Assembly (NCBI GenBank): GCA_938015455.1
Contig: CALLPL010000026.1
Span: 1-38,858, forward strand
DNA: 38,858 bases
DNA from: an uncultured Candidatus Altimarinota bacterium
Lineage (GTDB): Bacteria; Patescibacteriota; Gracilibacteria; BD1-5; UBA6164
Direction of reading: 5' to 3'
The notes below the pieces were generated by a model. The model was not told the DNA's origin, did no database searches, and was given only the letters and a program-made list of their open reading frames with translations. Numbering within the stretch: the stretch's first letter is position 1; each line of letters opens with the position of its first letter. This document shows positions 28,669 through 38,857 of this stretch, in pieces. A program made the translations under genes and the position numbers.

Positions 28669-30294
28669 TTAGAGAATCTTCCCATCTTTTGGGTAATCAA
28701 AATCCAGATCAATAATCTTGAGTCCTTTTTCTGAAAGTGTTTGATCTAGGAGTCATTTAAAACTTTCTTTCTTCTTAACTTTATATCCTTTTGCTCCAAA
28801 GCTTTCTGCGAGCTTGATATAGTCCATATCTCAGAAATCAAGTCCATAATCATCAAATCCTCCTCCCTTTTGCTTCCACTTAATCATCCCATATGAGCTA
28901 TTATTGAGGATCACAATCGTGATATCGAGTCAGAGCCTGACGATGGTTTCAAGGTCTCAGAGATTCATCACAAGTCCTCCATCTCCAGTGACACATACGA
29001 CGTTCACCTCAGGATTCAGTCTCTTTGCCTCAATAGCAGATGCGTATCCAGCTCACATAGTCGCAAGAGCATTATCTAGAAGAATGGTATTTGGCTTTCT
29101 TGCTGGGTAGTTTCTCGCAAGCCAGACTTTATAGAGTCCATTATCAAGCGTAAGAATATCTTCATCAGCGAGTACTTCTCGAAGCTCTTTAGCAAGACGA
29201 CGAGGCATCATATATGGAAACTCATCCTCGAGAGAAATATTTTCTTTGATTTTCTTATCATTCTTCTCGTTAATTTCATAAATCTTAGAAAAATCCCAGC
29301 TACTACTATCTATATCTTCTTCACAGAGATTCCAAAAAATGTTTCCTATATCTCCAATTACATCAAGATAGGGTGAATATACATAATCAAAATTTGATTT
29401 CGTAAAGTTGATGTTAATCACCGGTTTTCCATTAATCCCCAATATGTCTGTTGGTTTTTCCGCGTTATCATATCACACTGAGAGAATAAGATCAGATTCT
29501 GCTATTGCGTCATGTATATAGTCATCACTTGTGAGAGCTGCGGTTCAAAGGTAGTTTTCTTGTCTTCAAAACACAACTCATTTCCCCATCTGAGAGGTGA
29601 AATATGGAATGTTATATTTCTCTATAAACTTTGTGAGGTAGGTGGTAATACGTTTTCTATTTGCTCATGCTCCTATGAGAATAATGGGAGCTTTTGCTGC
29701 CTGCATTTCTGTAATAAGCTCTGGAATAGCTTTGTAATCTGCAACCGGTCTCCTGATCTTCTTCACTCCAAGATCAACAATCGCGTATTTATCACGGACC
29801 TCTTCTGCTGCAATATCTTCTGGAAGCTCCAGATGTACTGCACCTGGTTTTTCTTCCTCAGCGATACGAAAAGCATTTTCCAGAATATATGGAATACGCT
29901 CTCAGCTCACAATACTTGTTGCCCACTTTGTCACCGGTTTCATCATCCCAACAACATCGATAATCTGAAATGCTCCTTGCTTTGAATGATTCTGAGGTTT
30001 TTGGCCCGTAATCACAATGAGTGGAAGTCCCCCAAGCTGAGCATATGCAACTCATGTCATCATATTGGTTGCTCCAGGTCCGAGAGTCGCGAGTGCTACT
30101 CCAGGTTTTCCTGTGAATCTTCCGTAAGTTGCTGCCATAAATACAGCTGTTTGCTCGTTACGAGTCAGAATAAGCTTAATTAATGAACGTCCAAGTGAAT
30201 CTAAAAAATCCAGGTTCTCTTCTCCTGGGACTCCGTAGATAGTATCTACTCACTTCTGCTCTAATATTTTGACAAATAAATCTGATGCTTTCAT
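28669..30294 (-). CDS. Thiamine-diphosphate enzyme (acetolactate-synthase-like)
   Basis: A 541-residue ThDP-dependent enzyme of the acetolactate synthase/oxo-acid decarboxylase class. The N-terminal PYR domain has YGVPGEENLDFLDSL and TRNEQTAVFMAATYGRFTGKPGVAL with the catalytic Glu; the central domain has GAGANRK; the PP domain has the ThDP/Mg motif GDGGLVMNLRDLETIVRLGLDITIVILNN. Length matches the family. It converts a 2-oxo acid, possibly pyruvate to acetolactate, but no small regulatory subunit or branched-chain amino-acid genes are nearby, so a different 2-oxo acid decarboxylase is equally possible. No FAD-site call is made. It is transcribed alone. Confidence 0.88.
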
Positions 30295-30464
30295 AAATTT
30301 TATACTTTTTAAAATACAACAGGAAGTATACTAGTGAACTATATGAGAAACCAGAATTTCTCAAAATTGCTTTGTTTATTTTTCCTACATTTTTCTATGA
30401 AACTCTTCCTGTTGCATACATCTAATATATAGATGAAGCTTAAAGAAAGATTAAGATATGAGTT

Positions 30465-31631
30465 TTACGTTGTTTTTATTATATCTATAAAATCAAGTGA
30501 ATATCTAAAATATTCGTTTACGATAAATTGCATATCTTCTTCACGAAGACTCTCAAGTATAAGTTTCAAAGCATCTCTTTGATTGATTGATTTTTGAGTA
30601 TTTCCAGCAATAATATCTAATACTTCATTTACTTTACTAGCAGCATTATCCTCTCTGTTATGAAATATCTGCCTAAGAGTGATATATAAGAAGGTCTTTG
30701 AAAAACCATAGCTTAGAATTTGAGGAAGAAATAAACGACCTAATTGGACTATTATATTATATTTATTTCATACAAGCGCTACGGTATCGGAAATAAATTC
30801 TCAGATACTATCTGAGTTCATTTGTGCCGTATAACGAATTCATTTTTTTTCTACTTCTTCCTTCCAATTTATTTTTGAACTATCATTGAATCAATATATT
30901 CTATCGAGATATATATGAGCCATTTCATTTGATGCAACCGTGATTTGTATATCATGTAAGGTAACCCCTCAAGAAAAAATTGGATTTTGAACCTGAGCTA
31001 AATATTTTTGGTAATCATCATGCCGGGCTCGTATGTTCGCAGAATTTAGAACTACTATTCTCGACATATCGGCGAGACCAGCAAATTGAGCGTGAGTATC
31101 AGATATCATAATTGCGTCAACAGATATTTGTGATGTATCTCAAAACAACTGTTTTAGATTTTCATCTTGAGCTATAGAGATACTCAAAGTATCTCATTTT
31201 TGTAATAGCTTTCATCATATAACTGCATTTTTGAGATTTAAAAAGTAGCCTTCATCTCTAAAGTATCTTATAATCTGAAATAAAATCCTCTGTGCTTCTT
31301 TTACATCAGGGTTCTCTCCTGTTGCTAGATCTTGCAAGATCTTAAAAAGATGAAAAAGTTCTCAGTCTTCAAGTTGATTTACACTTAAAACATCAAATAA
31401 GAGGTTAATATTGTTCATTATAGAATTACCCCCTGATACTCATTCCACAGATTGATCTACATCTGAGTATTCATTACAAATATCAGCCAACTGATCAAGA
31501 GAAATCTTTGGTACTTCATCCAGAGTATCTGCTATAACTGACTTTGTAGAAGTTACAAGACCAATCGTAGCACATAAAGCCAGGACAAACTGTCTTCTCG
31601 AAATCTCTGTTCCTATTGACTCCTCCCTCAT
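30465..31631 (-). CDS. Twin-arginine secreted protein of unknown function (388 aa)
   Basis: The N-terminus MREESIGTEISRRQFVLALCATIGLVTS carries a twin-arginine motif (SRRQFV, Arg12-Arg13) before a hydrophobic core, so folded export is likely. The mature part is mostly helical, with ISVDAIMISDTHAQFAGLADMSRIV and a possible metal site ASNEMAHIYLDRIYG (Glu-Met-Ala-His pattern) near residue 215. The C-terminal region is helical and acidic. No established family fits. It has its own upstream region with a long AT palindrome at 31651-31698, and lies downstream of folC. The presence of a Tat substrate implies a Tat system elsewhere in the genome. Confidence 0.75.
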
Positions 31632-31650
31632 TTTTTATCTTAATGTTATT

Positions 31651-31698
31651 ATAAGTAATAGTATATATTATTTTGACATAATATATACTATTATTTAT
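31651..31698. promoter_or_regulatory. Large AT palindrome overlapping start region of Tat protein gene
   Basis: Arms TAATAGTATATATTAT (31656-31671) and ATAATATATACTATTA (31678-31693) pair perfectly over 16 bp with a six-base loop TTTGAC; after one mismatch four more pairs extend it. It lies 20 bases before the ATG of the Tat substrate gene, contains the folC TAA stop, and holds a minus-strand TATAAT box near 31648-31653. It may be an operator for a dimeric repressor. Confidence 0.6.
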
Positions 31699-32827
31699 AA
31701 AATTCTCCTAACATGTATAAACTCCCAAAAGCAGTATAGAGTGTTTTTGGGTTCTTTGTTGCTCATGAAAATATATCATGAGTTGTTTTTATTTGAGCGC
31801 TATATCATCTTTGTGATATAAACTTTTGTAAAACGTCTGGAGATTCTAATAAGAGATTATCACTGTCAACGATACACCAGTTCTTGCTATCTGAAAAAAT
31901 ACTCAGAATTGTATCTAAGGTTTTTCATTTTTTTACTGCGATACAGTACACTATATTTTTCCACTTATCTTTTTCTGCTGCTAAAAAGTTCTGTAGCATC
32001 TGGAGTCACTGTTCGTTGTGAGCTCCATCTATAAGGATGTTTTCTCTGATAAACTCAAGTCTTCCTCTATGTTGTACAGACATAAGCGCTGCTCTTATTT
32101 CGGTATCTCAAAATCATAGGAATACTCAGGCTTCATATGCAATGTTAGCATTCTGAGTCTGGTGTTCTCACTGGAGGTTTGTTCGAATATCTTTGTTAGA
32201 TGGAAAGATAATCTCAGTATCTTTGCTTTGGGCAAACCCTTCAATCACTACATTTTTTCAATACAGAATACAGGAAATTCATTGCTTGATAATACCAGCT
32301 TTTTCGTAGGAAATCTCTTCGAGCGTATTTCCTAGATACTCCATATGATCATAGCCAATGCTGGTAATTATTGAAAGAATTGGAGTCACAATATTTGTAG
32401 CATCGAGTCTCCCTCACAGACCTGTTTCAAGTACGAGATACTCACATCACTGATCTTTAAAAAATAAAAAAGCCAGTACTACACATTTTTCAAAGTAGGA
32501 GAGTTCTCAAGCATACTCTATGATTTGCTTAGCATATGATATAAAATCCTCCTCAGAAATAAGGCCATCTTGAGTTTCGAATCGTTCAGATATATCTATG
32601 AGGTGAGGACTGGTATAAACCCCTACCCTTTTACCAGAATCTTTGAGTACCTGAAATATCATTTTTGAGACACTCCCTTTTCAATTTGTCCCTGCTATAT
32701 GAATCGTTTTAAAAGATTCTTGAGGATTTCAAAAATGTTTACAAGCCTTTTTAATAGCGTCAAGAGAATACTCTCATACTTGTTCTATTCGAAAAAAATC
32801 CTCTAGTATTTTATTATACTCATTCAT
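31691..32827 (-). CDS. folC: Folylpolyglutamate/dihydrofolate synthase (Mur-ligase fold)
   Basis: A 378-residue ATP-dependent ligase adding glutamate to folate. The P-loop GTNGKGSVSK (46-55, with a TGA-Gly) is the family's hallmark; [31 protein letters not shown] and HRGRLEFI ... DGAHNEQGLQ follow in order, as in FolC, and [10 protein letters not shown] ends the protein. Length is at the short end of the family (usually about 420). The ATG at 32825-32827 lies inside the upstream transporter gene (14-base overlap), so expression is coupled to it. The stop lies inside the AT palindrome. Whether it makes dihydrofolate, polyglutamates or both is not clear. Confidence 0.93.
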
Positions 32828-33434
32828 GCTTTCAAAAGTGATGGAGTACAAGATATGAAAGTGGCATATAGAGAACTCACATTGAAACCTTGTATATCCA
32901 CCAAGGAATAGCCATAGAAATAATTGTGCTTGTTTCAAATACTCCATAAAATGCTATCGTCATAAATATAGCCGTATCAAGAAACTGACTCACAATATTT
33001 GAAAGAGTCGAAGCTGTAAAAAAAGTACTCTTATTATTCTTAAAACGAAAGAATACCAAAACATCGAGATACTCTGCTATGAGAAAAGCAACGAGTGAAG
33101 CAATAAACACCCGAATAGATAGTGTGAATATCTCCTCATAGGACTCTCCTATGCGAGCATAGGTATTATCTGACCATGGAAGTAGTTGAGCAAATATCGA
33201 GAACAGACTCCATATTCATAGAGCGAGAAATCACAAAAAAACAAACTTCTTTGCCATATCTTTGCCATATACTTTTCCTATTACGTCTGTGGTTATGAAG
33301 ACAAAAGGGAGAGTAAAGACCGCAATAGAGAGATGCGTATCAAAGAAAAATGGTATAGTTTTGAGCCCTAGGAGGTTACTCATAAAAAGAGCTGAAATAT
33401 ATACTGTGAGAGCAACTAGAATTTTTGTATTCAT
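32814..33434 (-). CDS. Queuosine-precursor transporter (YhhQ/VUT family)
   Basis: A 206-residue membrane protein with six or seven hydrophobic segments. MNTKILVALTVYISALFMSNLLGLKTIPFF is the family's typical N-terminus, and the later TLPFVFITTDVIGKVYGKDMA and DTAIFMTIAFYGVF match the conserved blocks. Members import queuosine precursors (preQ0/preQ1). This fits the QueH fusion elsewhere in the window, which acts on the last step of queuosine synthesis. The C-terminus reads HHFGKHEGV through two TGA codons and its stop overlaps the folC start by 14 bases. Transport specificity is from family knowledge only. Confidence 0.85.
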
Positions 33435-33455
33435 GATAAAAATTTAGAAAATAAA

Positions 33456-33479
33456 AAAACACCCAAAAATGGGTGTTTT
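33456..33479 (-). terminator. Intrinsic terminator after LMW phosphatase gene
   Basis: AAAACACCC and GGGTGTTTT form a stem with a six-base loop; the minus strand shows a T-run after it. It lies 90 bases downstream of the phosphatase stop and 22 bases upstream of the transporter start, so it divides the two transcription units. Confidence 0.8.
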
Positions 33480-33569
33480 AGACATGATAAAAACAACTAA
33501 AAATATTCCTTAGTTCTTATAAATCCTGACCATGTTGAAAGTCTCTCACAAAGAATCATATTTTTATTT

Positions 33570-33995
33570 TTACAAGTTATATTTTTTCAAAATAGACTCT
33601 ATCTGTGATATAAATTTCTCAAACATTGCATCTACATTAGTATCATCTCTCGCTGGGTCATCAAGGCAAAAATCATGATCAACTTTTCTTCAAATCATAT
33701 CTACTCCATTTTCATCTGTACACATACATCCCATAGTATAGATAGATTCTGCACCATCTACCATTTCTCTTGTAATTATCTTTGGTTCATACTTTCGCTC
33801 TTGAGTAAAGATATCAATTCTATTTTTTTTCAGAAGCTCAACAACCTTTGGGTTTATTTTTCCATCTCACTTCAAACCTGTCCCACATGAACGAGCTTCT
33901 ATATCTGGGTTTGTGTTATGAGTATTAAAATATACTTCTGCAAGCTGACTCCTTCATGAATTATGACCACATATAAAAAGAATATATTTTTTCAT
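33570..33995 (-). CDS. Low-molecular-weight phosphatase / arsenate reductase family protein
   Basis: A 141-residue protein with the P-loop C9-G-H-N-S-G-R15 followed by S-Q-L-A-E, the C-X5-R signature of LMW protein tyrosine phosphatases and ArsC arsenate reductases, and the acid loop DHDFCLDDPARDD with the catalytic Asp. Extra cysteines (Cys36, two near residue 93-95 in MGCMC) are placed as in thioredoxin-coupled ArsC, so arsenate reductase is the better guess, which would draw electrons from the TrxB system seen earlier. The family call is safe; the split between phosphatase and reductase is not. It follows MsrAB on the minus strand but is separated by a terminator. Confidence 0.85.
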
Positions 33996-34000
33996 AAAAA

Positions 34001-34025
34001 AGAGAAGTTAGTTATTAACTTCTCT
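34001..34025 (-). terminator. Intrinsic terminator after msrAB
   Basis: AGAGAAGTTA and TAACTTCTCT form a perfect 10-bp stem; T's follow on the minus strand. It lies 17 bases beyond the MsrAB stop and just upstream of the phosphatase ATG. Confidence 0.8.
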
Positions 34026-34041
34026 AGTATATAAATTTTTC

Positions 34042-35235
34042 TTATTCAAACAACTCTAGATATTCTTCATGCCCTTCTTTTTCTAAATCTTCTACTGGCA
34101 CAAAACGAAGAGATGCAGAGTTTATGCAGTGACGGATACCTCAGAGGTCTTTTGGGGCATCATTGAATATATGTCCAAGGTGAGAGTCAGTTTTAGCAGA
34201 TCGAACTTCAGTTCGAGTCATAAAGAATCGAGTATCAGTATGAGTAGTGAGAAGACTCTCATCTATTCACTTGGTGAAGCTTGGCCAACCAGTTCAGGAA
34301 TCAAATTTATCAAGAGAGCTGTAGAGAGGGGTTCCATCTACTATATCCACATAGATTCCAGGCTCTTTATTGTCCCAATACTCGTTATTAAACGCTGGTT
34401 CTGTCCCCTCTTCTTGTGTTACCTTGTACTGAAGTGGAGTAAGTCTCTCACGAAGTTCTTGTTCAGAGTATTGTGATTGTATCTTTATACTTGAGAGAGA
34501 ATCAAGTGAGGGGCTTTTCTGCTCTACTAACTGTCAGTTTACATAATCTTTTCACTTAAGTTCTTCTATTCGGTCTTGCCAGTTTTCTTCTATGAAACTT
34601 TTTCTCCCGCTTCCTGAAGTGTATACTTTATAACGAATAGAGTTATTTTTGTAATAATCTTGGTGATAGTCTTCTGCTAGGAAAAACTCTTTTGCCGGTT
34701 CTATTGCTACGACTATTGAATCTGAGAATCTCTTTGATACTGAAAGATCATTTTTACTCGCCTGAGCTGCAATTTTTTCATTTACATCATTATAAAATAT
34801 TGCAGGTGAATATACAAATCATCGGTCATTGAATTGCCCCTCATCATCTGTAGGGTCAATTTGTGTCCAGTAGAGTTCTACAAGTTTTCTATATGTTATT
34901 TGATTCGGGTCATATAAGACCTTTACAGCTTCTCTATGGCCTGTATCTTTGTTTGAAGTCAACTCATAGGTAGCTGTCTCTTCTGATCACCCAGTATATC
35001 ATGCATAAGCTCATTCTACTCAGGCTTGCTGCTCAAATACTGCTTCCATACACCAAAAGCATCCTCCTGCAAAATATGCCTCCTGAAGATTTTTAGTATT
35101 TAATACTGTCTTAGTAATATTACTTTTATGCTCAGATCATTTCATAGAAAATATTCCCGTTGAAAATGCTACAGTCGCTGCAATCACTCAGAGGAGTATT
35201 CCTACGTAGAGTCCATATTTTGTTGCTTTTTTCAT
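34042..35235 (-). CDS. msrAB: Membrane-anchored peptide methionine sulfoxide reductase MsrAB
   Basis: A 397-residue fusion that repairs oxidised methionines. After a basic start and one hydrophobic anchor ([18 protein letters not shown]) comes MsrA with AGGCFWC (Cys59), GYTGG and QFNDRGFVY; then, after a linker, MsrB with [22 protein letters not shown] and the catalytic Cys370 in [11 protein letters not shown]. The zinc-binding CxxC pairs of many MsrB proteins are absent, which is normal for some subgroups. It faces outside the cytoplasm. That fits a surface rich in methionine-containing linkers in this genome, which would need repair, though this is inference. It is followed by a terminator. 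Confidence 0.94.
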
Positions 35236-35273
35236 ATTGTTTTTTAAGAAGAATTAAATTATACTCATGAACC

Positions 35274-35462
35274 TTAAGTTTTTCTTCCTATAACAAAGTA
35301 AAAAAGCGCTCAAATAAATGGGAATAATCAGACTATACATAGCCAGAGCATCTTACATACTCCATCCGCGTTACACTTTTGAGAATCTCGTAATACTACT
35401 ATAAAAAGTAATATATGAAGAATGCTAACTACTAATAGTATTTGATTTTGCGTTAAAAACAT
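35274..35462 (-). CDS. Small membrane protein, PLDc_N-like (62 aa)
   Basis: Two hydrophobic segments (ILLVVSILHILLFIVVL and MLWLCIVGLFPFIGALFYFVIGR) joined by a short loop containing two cysteines. The second segment's W-l-x-x-i-x-x-P-F-i-G-x-x-f-Y-x-x-x-G-R pattern is that of phospholipase D N-terminal membrane anchors and bacteriocin-immunity-like small proteins, here without a catalytic domain. It lies between the histidine kinase and MsrAB genes on the minus strand, 38 bases upstream of the msrAB start, so it may be the first gene of that unit. Role unknown. Confidence 0.72.
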
Positions 35463-35534
35463 TTTTTTGGATATATTTCACTAAACTAATACTGTTAATT
35501 ATATAAAGTCTACGTATGAGGATTGTATGAGATA

Positions 35535-36719
35535 CTAGAATTCTACTTGTACTTGCGTATATTTTCATTTTTTACTTGTGACTTTTATTTCCCAATTATA
35601 TATTTCAGTAATTTTTTTGATAATAGAAAGCCCTATTCCACTCCCACTCTTTGAGTATCACTCACGAAAATAACGGTCAAATATCTTCTCTAAATTCTTC
35701 TCTGATATCCCTTCGCCATAATCTTTTATAGTAAAGCTATCTTTTGCTAAGTATATCTCTATTTCTCATCACGAGTCAGAATACTTTATTGCATTCTCTA
35801 GAATATTCTGGAAACATAGACTCAACGGAGAAGCATCAATAAGTCTATAAAGAGGTGTTTGAGAAGAATATTTCTTAATAATATTTATTCCTTTTTCTGT
35901 AATTTTTTTCTCAAAGTCCCACAGTGAAGTATCCAAAAGCTCTACTATATTAACTCTCTGTTTCCTATAATCACTATCAACGAAATGAATCATAGTTCAT
36001 AGCGAATTGAGTATACTATCTAAACGTCTTGCTGAACTAATCGAGTGTTCATTTGCTTGTTCATATTCTCCTGTTACTTTTGCAAGCTCGAGTGATGAAA
36101 TTATTTCTGTAAGTGAAGTCTTAAATTCATGATTTACATTACTCGCAAATGATTCTAAGCTCATTATAACTTCTTTTAAAGGCTTATATATTTGATACAT
36201 GAATCTACATGCTATCCACGCAAAAAGTGAATATACAAATGGAGCAGCAAAAAGAAGTATAAGAAATGTAGGAAATAACTTTTGAAAAATAGTTTTATAT
36301 TCCATTCATACTATAGTCATAAAATCTTCCCCATCTTTTTCAAAGCCCTGCTTATAGAGTTTCCATCCAGGGAGTTTATTAATAGAATCATCTAAAAGTT
36401 CTGCAGAAATACTCTCATCAAGTCATATATCGCTTCGTATAGTTCGTTTTTGGCTTGATACATCACTTCACTTTAAAATATTTTCTACCGTTTCTTGTAG
36501 GTCACTATCACCAGTCTCTTTAAGTGCATCAAAATTCTTTACTACAGATACTACACGGATACTCCTATTTTTTAGCTGTTGATCTTCGCTTTGTTCAAGA
36601 AAATACGCAGATGTGAACTGAAATACTATGATCACTAAATATAATAGCAAAAATACGAGTAGTGCTACTAGGAGCGCTACTCGTCGTCTATGACGTTCGA
36701 GAAGTTTGAGGTTTTCCAT
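35535..36719 (-). CDS. Sensor histidine kinase
   Basis: A 394-residue kinase with two transmembrane segments (residues about 13-38 and 150-175) enclosing an extracytoplasmic sensor of about 110 residues. The phospho-acceptor is His197 in SNVNHEFKTSLTEI; the catalytic domain has N-box QNILENAIKYS, G1 DYGEGI, F-box FDRYFR and G2 SGSGIGLSIIKK. The H-box reads NHEFKTSL instead of the usual HELRTPL, a mild departure that retains the essential His. It lies 6 bases downstream of its response regulator and is encoded with it. The signal sensed is unknown; the neighbouring surface protein is a possible target. Confidence 0.92.
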
Positions 36720-36725
36720 AGAATA

Positions 36726-37391
36726 CTAATTCATAATATATCATACTCACCTTACAGTATCTACTACGTCTTTTCCGAGTTTTTTTCTCAGATATCAGAT
36801 ATAGATATCCAGCGTTCTGCTTTCCTGGAACATATCTATTTCTCCCCATACCTTTTCTGTTATTTCTTCTTTTGTGAGTGCTCGTCATTTATTTTGAGCA
36901 AGATGGAGTAAGAGATTAAACTCTAACTTTGAGAGATGAATATCATTTCCATTTTGCTCTACCTTCATCTCTTCGACTTTTATAGTTATATCCTTGCCTA
37001 TTTTAAATACGTCTCCTTTGAGACTATGATCTCTACGAATAAGGGTCTTTAATCGAGCTAAGAGCTCCTCATAATCAAAAGGTTTCGTCATATAGTCGTC
37101 TGCTCCTGATTCAAGGCCTTCTATTTTTTGAGGAGTGAGAGTTCTCGCTGTGAGCATAAGTATAGGGATAGTATTTCCTTTTTCCCGAACTTCTCGGCAA
37201 ATATCTAAGCCATCTCATTCAGTACTCCCAAGTCCTAGATCTAGAATTACTATATCGTAATTTTCAGTCATTATCTTATAAGTCGCTCATTCGAAACTAT
37301 CATACCCATCTGCTGAGTGTCATTTAATTTCTAGATACTTTACTACGTTAGATCTCAGGATATCATTGTCTTCTATTACTAAAACTTTCAT
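36726..37391 (-). CDS. OmpR/PhoB-type response regulator
   Basis: A 221-residue transcription factor. The receiver has acidic pocket EDND, phospho-acceptor Asp51 in DIVILDLGLG, Thr in MLTART and Lys in YMTKPFDYEELLARL. A winged-helix domain follows (IHLSKLEFNLLLHLAQNKGRALTKEEITEKVWG and TLDIYIGYLRKKLG), ending in VDTVRGVGYIM, the family's wing signature. It precedes the kinase by 6 bases and starts with MKVLVIEDN. Targets are not visible, but the SLH-fasciclin gene lies just upstream on the same strand, ending before a terminator. Confidence 0.95.
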
Positions 37392-37476
37392 CTTCTTACT
37401 TTCATTAAAGAAATATTTACGGTTTATAATATACTATATAATTGTATGAGAAATGTAAGTCTTTCTTTTAAAAAAT

Positions 37477-37503
37477 AAAGCCCTGATTGAATCAGAGCTT
37501 TAA
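37477..37503 (-). terminator. Intrinsic terminator after fasciclin gene
   Basis: AAAGC...CTGATT and AATCAG...GCTTT form a stem with a short loop; a T-rich tract follows on the minus strand. It lies 50 bases after the fasciclin stop and separates that gene from the response regulator. Confidence 0.75.
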
Positions 37504-37552
37504 TTTCAACTTTTCTAAAAATATATTAAGGCTTTAATTTTTAGAGAGATTA

Positions 37553-38857
37553 CTAGTTTGGCATAAGAACAGTATCAATTACATGAGTTACTCCGTTAGA
37601 AGAGATAACGTCAGCAGTTTCAACCATTGCAGATCCATTGATCATCAGTACACCATTTTCAACAGTAAACATGAGATCAGCTCCGTTTACAGTAGTAAGT
37701 GTAAGTCCATCAGTTAAATCAGCAGATGTATATGATCCAGCAACAACATGATATGTAAGAATATCTGTAAGCTGTCCTTTATTCTCAGTCATAAGAAGTG
37801 TCTCTACTGTTCCAGCAGGAAGTGCAGCAAACGCATCATTTGTAGGTGCAAATACTGTGAATGGTCCTGGTGAGCTAAGTGTTTCTGCAAGATCAGCAGC
37901 AACAACAGCAGCAACAACCGTAGTAACATTATCAGCTTCAACTGCATTCTCAACTATATTCTTAGAAGCAAGCATCATAGCTCCTCCAACCATTACTCCC
38001 TCTTCTATCATTGTGTCTTCCATCATTTCATCTCCCATAGTTGGCATAAGAACAGTATCAATTACATGAGTTACTCCATTAGAAGAAATAACATCAGCTG
38101 TTTCAACCATTGCAGATCCATTAATCATCAGTACTCCATTTTCAACAGTAAACATGAGATCAGCTCCGTTAACCGTCGTAAGAGTAAGGCCATCAGTTAG
38201 GTCAGCAGCTGTATATGATCCAGCAACTACGTGGTAGGTAAGAATATCTGTAAGTTGCCCCTTATTCTCAGTCATGAGAAGTGTTTCTACTGTTCCAGCA
38301 GGAAGTGCTGCAAATGCAGCATTGTTAGGTGCGAATACTGTAAATGGTCCTGGTGAGCTAAGTGTTTCTGCAAGATCAGCAGCAACAACAGCAGCAACAA
38401 CCGTAGTAACATTATCAGCTTCAACTGCATTTTCAACTATATTCTTTGAAGCAACCATAAGAGCTCCTCCAACCATTACTCCTTCTTCCATCATTGTGTC
38501 ATCCATCATCGTATCTTCCATCATCATCTCTGTCTTGAATTCACTGTAACTGAGTGCAGCTGTATCAAAAATCCAACCTCTTTTTGCCTGAGCATTAAAA
38601 TCATATTCTGACATTATAATTCATTCAGACATTGCTTTTGAACTATACCCTGCTCTCCAGTCACTATTTTCGTCTCGAGCAATACCTTTTGCTTGCATGA
38701 TCATCTTTAGTGACTCTGAGTTAGTGATAAGATCATCAGGTCTAAATGATGCATTTGCAGCTACAAATCCATTTGCTAGTGCAGCTTCAGCATATTTACA
38801 TCCCCAGTCATCACTATGTAAGTCAGAAAATTCTCCTGTACATGAATCAGGAACATT
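37553..38857 (-). CDS. Surface protein with SLH-like domain and two fasciclin domains (5' end outside window)
   Basis: The visible 434 residues begin within an S-layer-homology-like domain (WGCKYAEAALANGFVAANASFRPDDLITNSESLKMIMQAKGI, then DWRAGYSSKAMSEGI), which attaches proteins to the wall. Two fasciclin (FAS1) domains follow, each opened by a Met/acid-rich linker (MMMEDTMMDDTMMEEG and MMEDTMIEEG) and reading NIVENAVEADNVTTVVAAV ... GPFTVFAP ... LTDILTYHVVAG ... NGVTHVIDTVLMP. The two 161-residue units are nearly identical. FAS1 domains mediate adhesion. The first 353 codons counted from 38614 contain no TGA, although about 26 Gly occur there; one TGA-Gly lies in the SLH part. It is cut off at the window edge. 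Confidence 0.92.
37560..38525 (-). repeat. Tandem 483-bp repeat (two FAS1 units)
   Basis: The sequence from 37560 recurs from 38043 with an offset of 483 bp and few differences, covering one Met-rich linker plus one fasciclin domain per unit. Nucleotide identity is so high that it must reflect a recent duplication or ongoing gene conversion. It can also disturb assembly, so copy number may be higher in the genome. Confidence 0.9.

Noticed and set aside
31674-31702. Plus-strand TTGACA-17-TATAAA promoter inside the AT palindrome
   Set aside because: No plus-strand gene follows for several kb; the match is a by-product of AT richness and the palindrome.
37857-38549. Plus-strand Ser/Thr/Ala-rich ORFs opposite the fasciclin gene
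   Set aside because: They are antisense readings of the repeated FAS1 coding sequence, duplicated with it and without features of their own.
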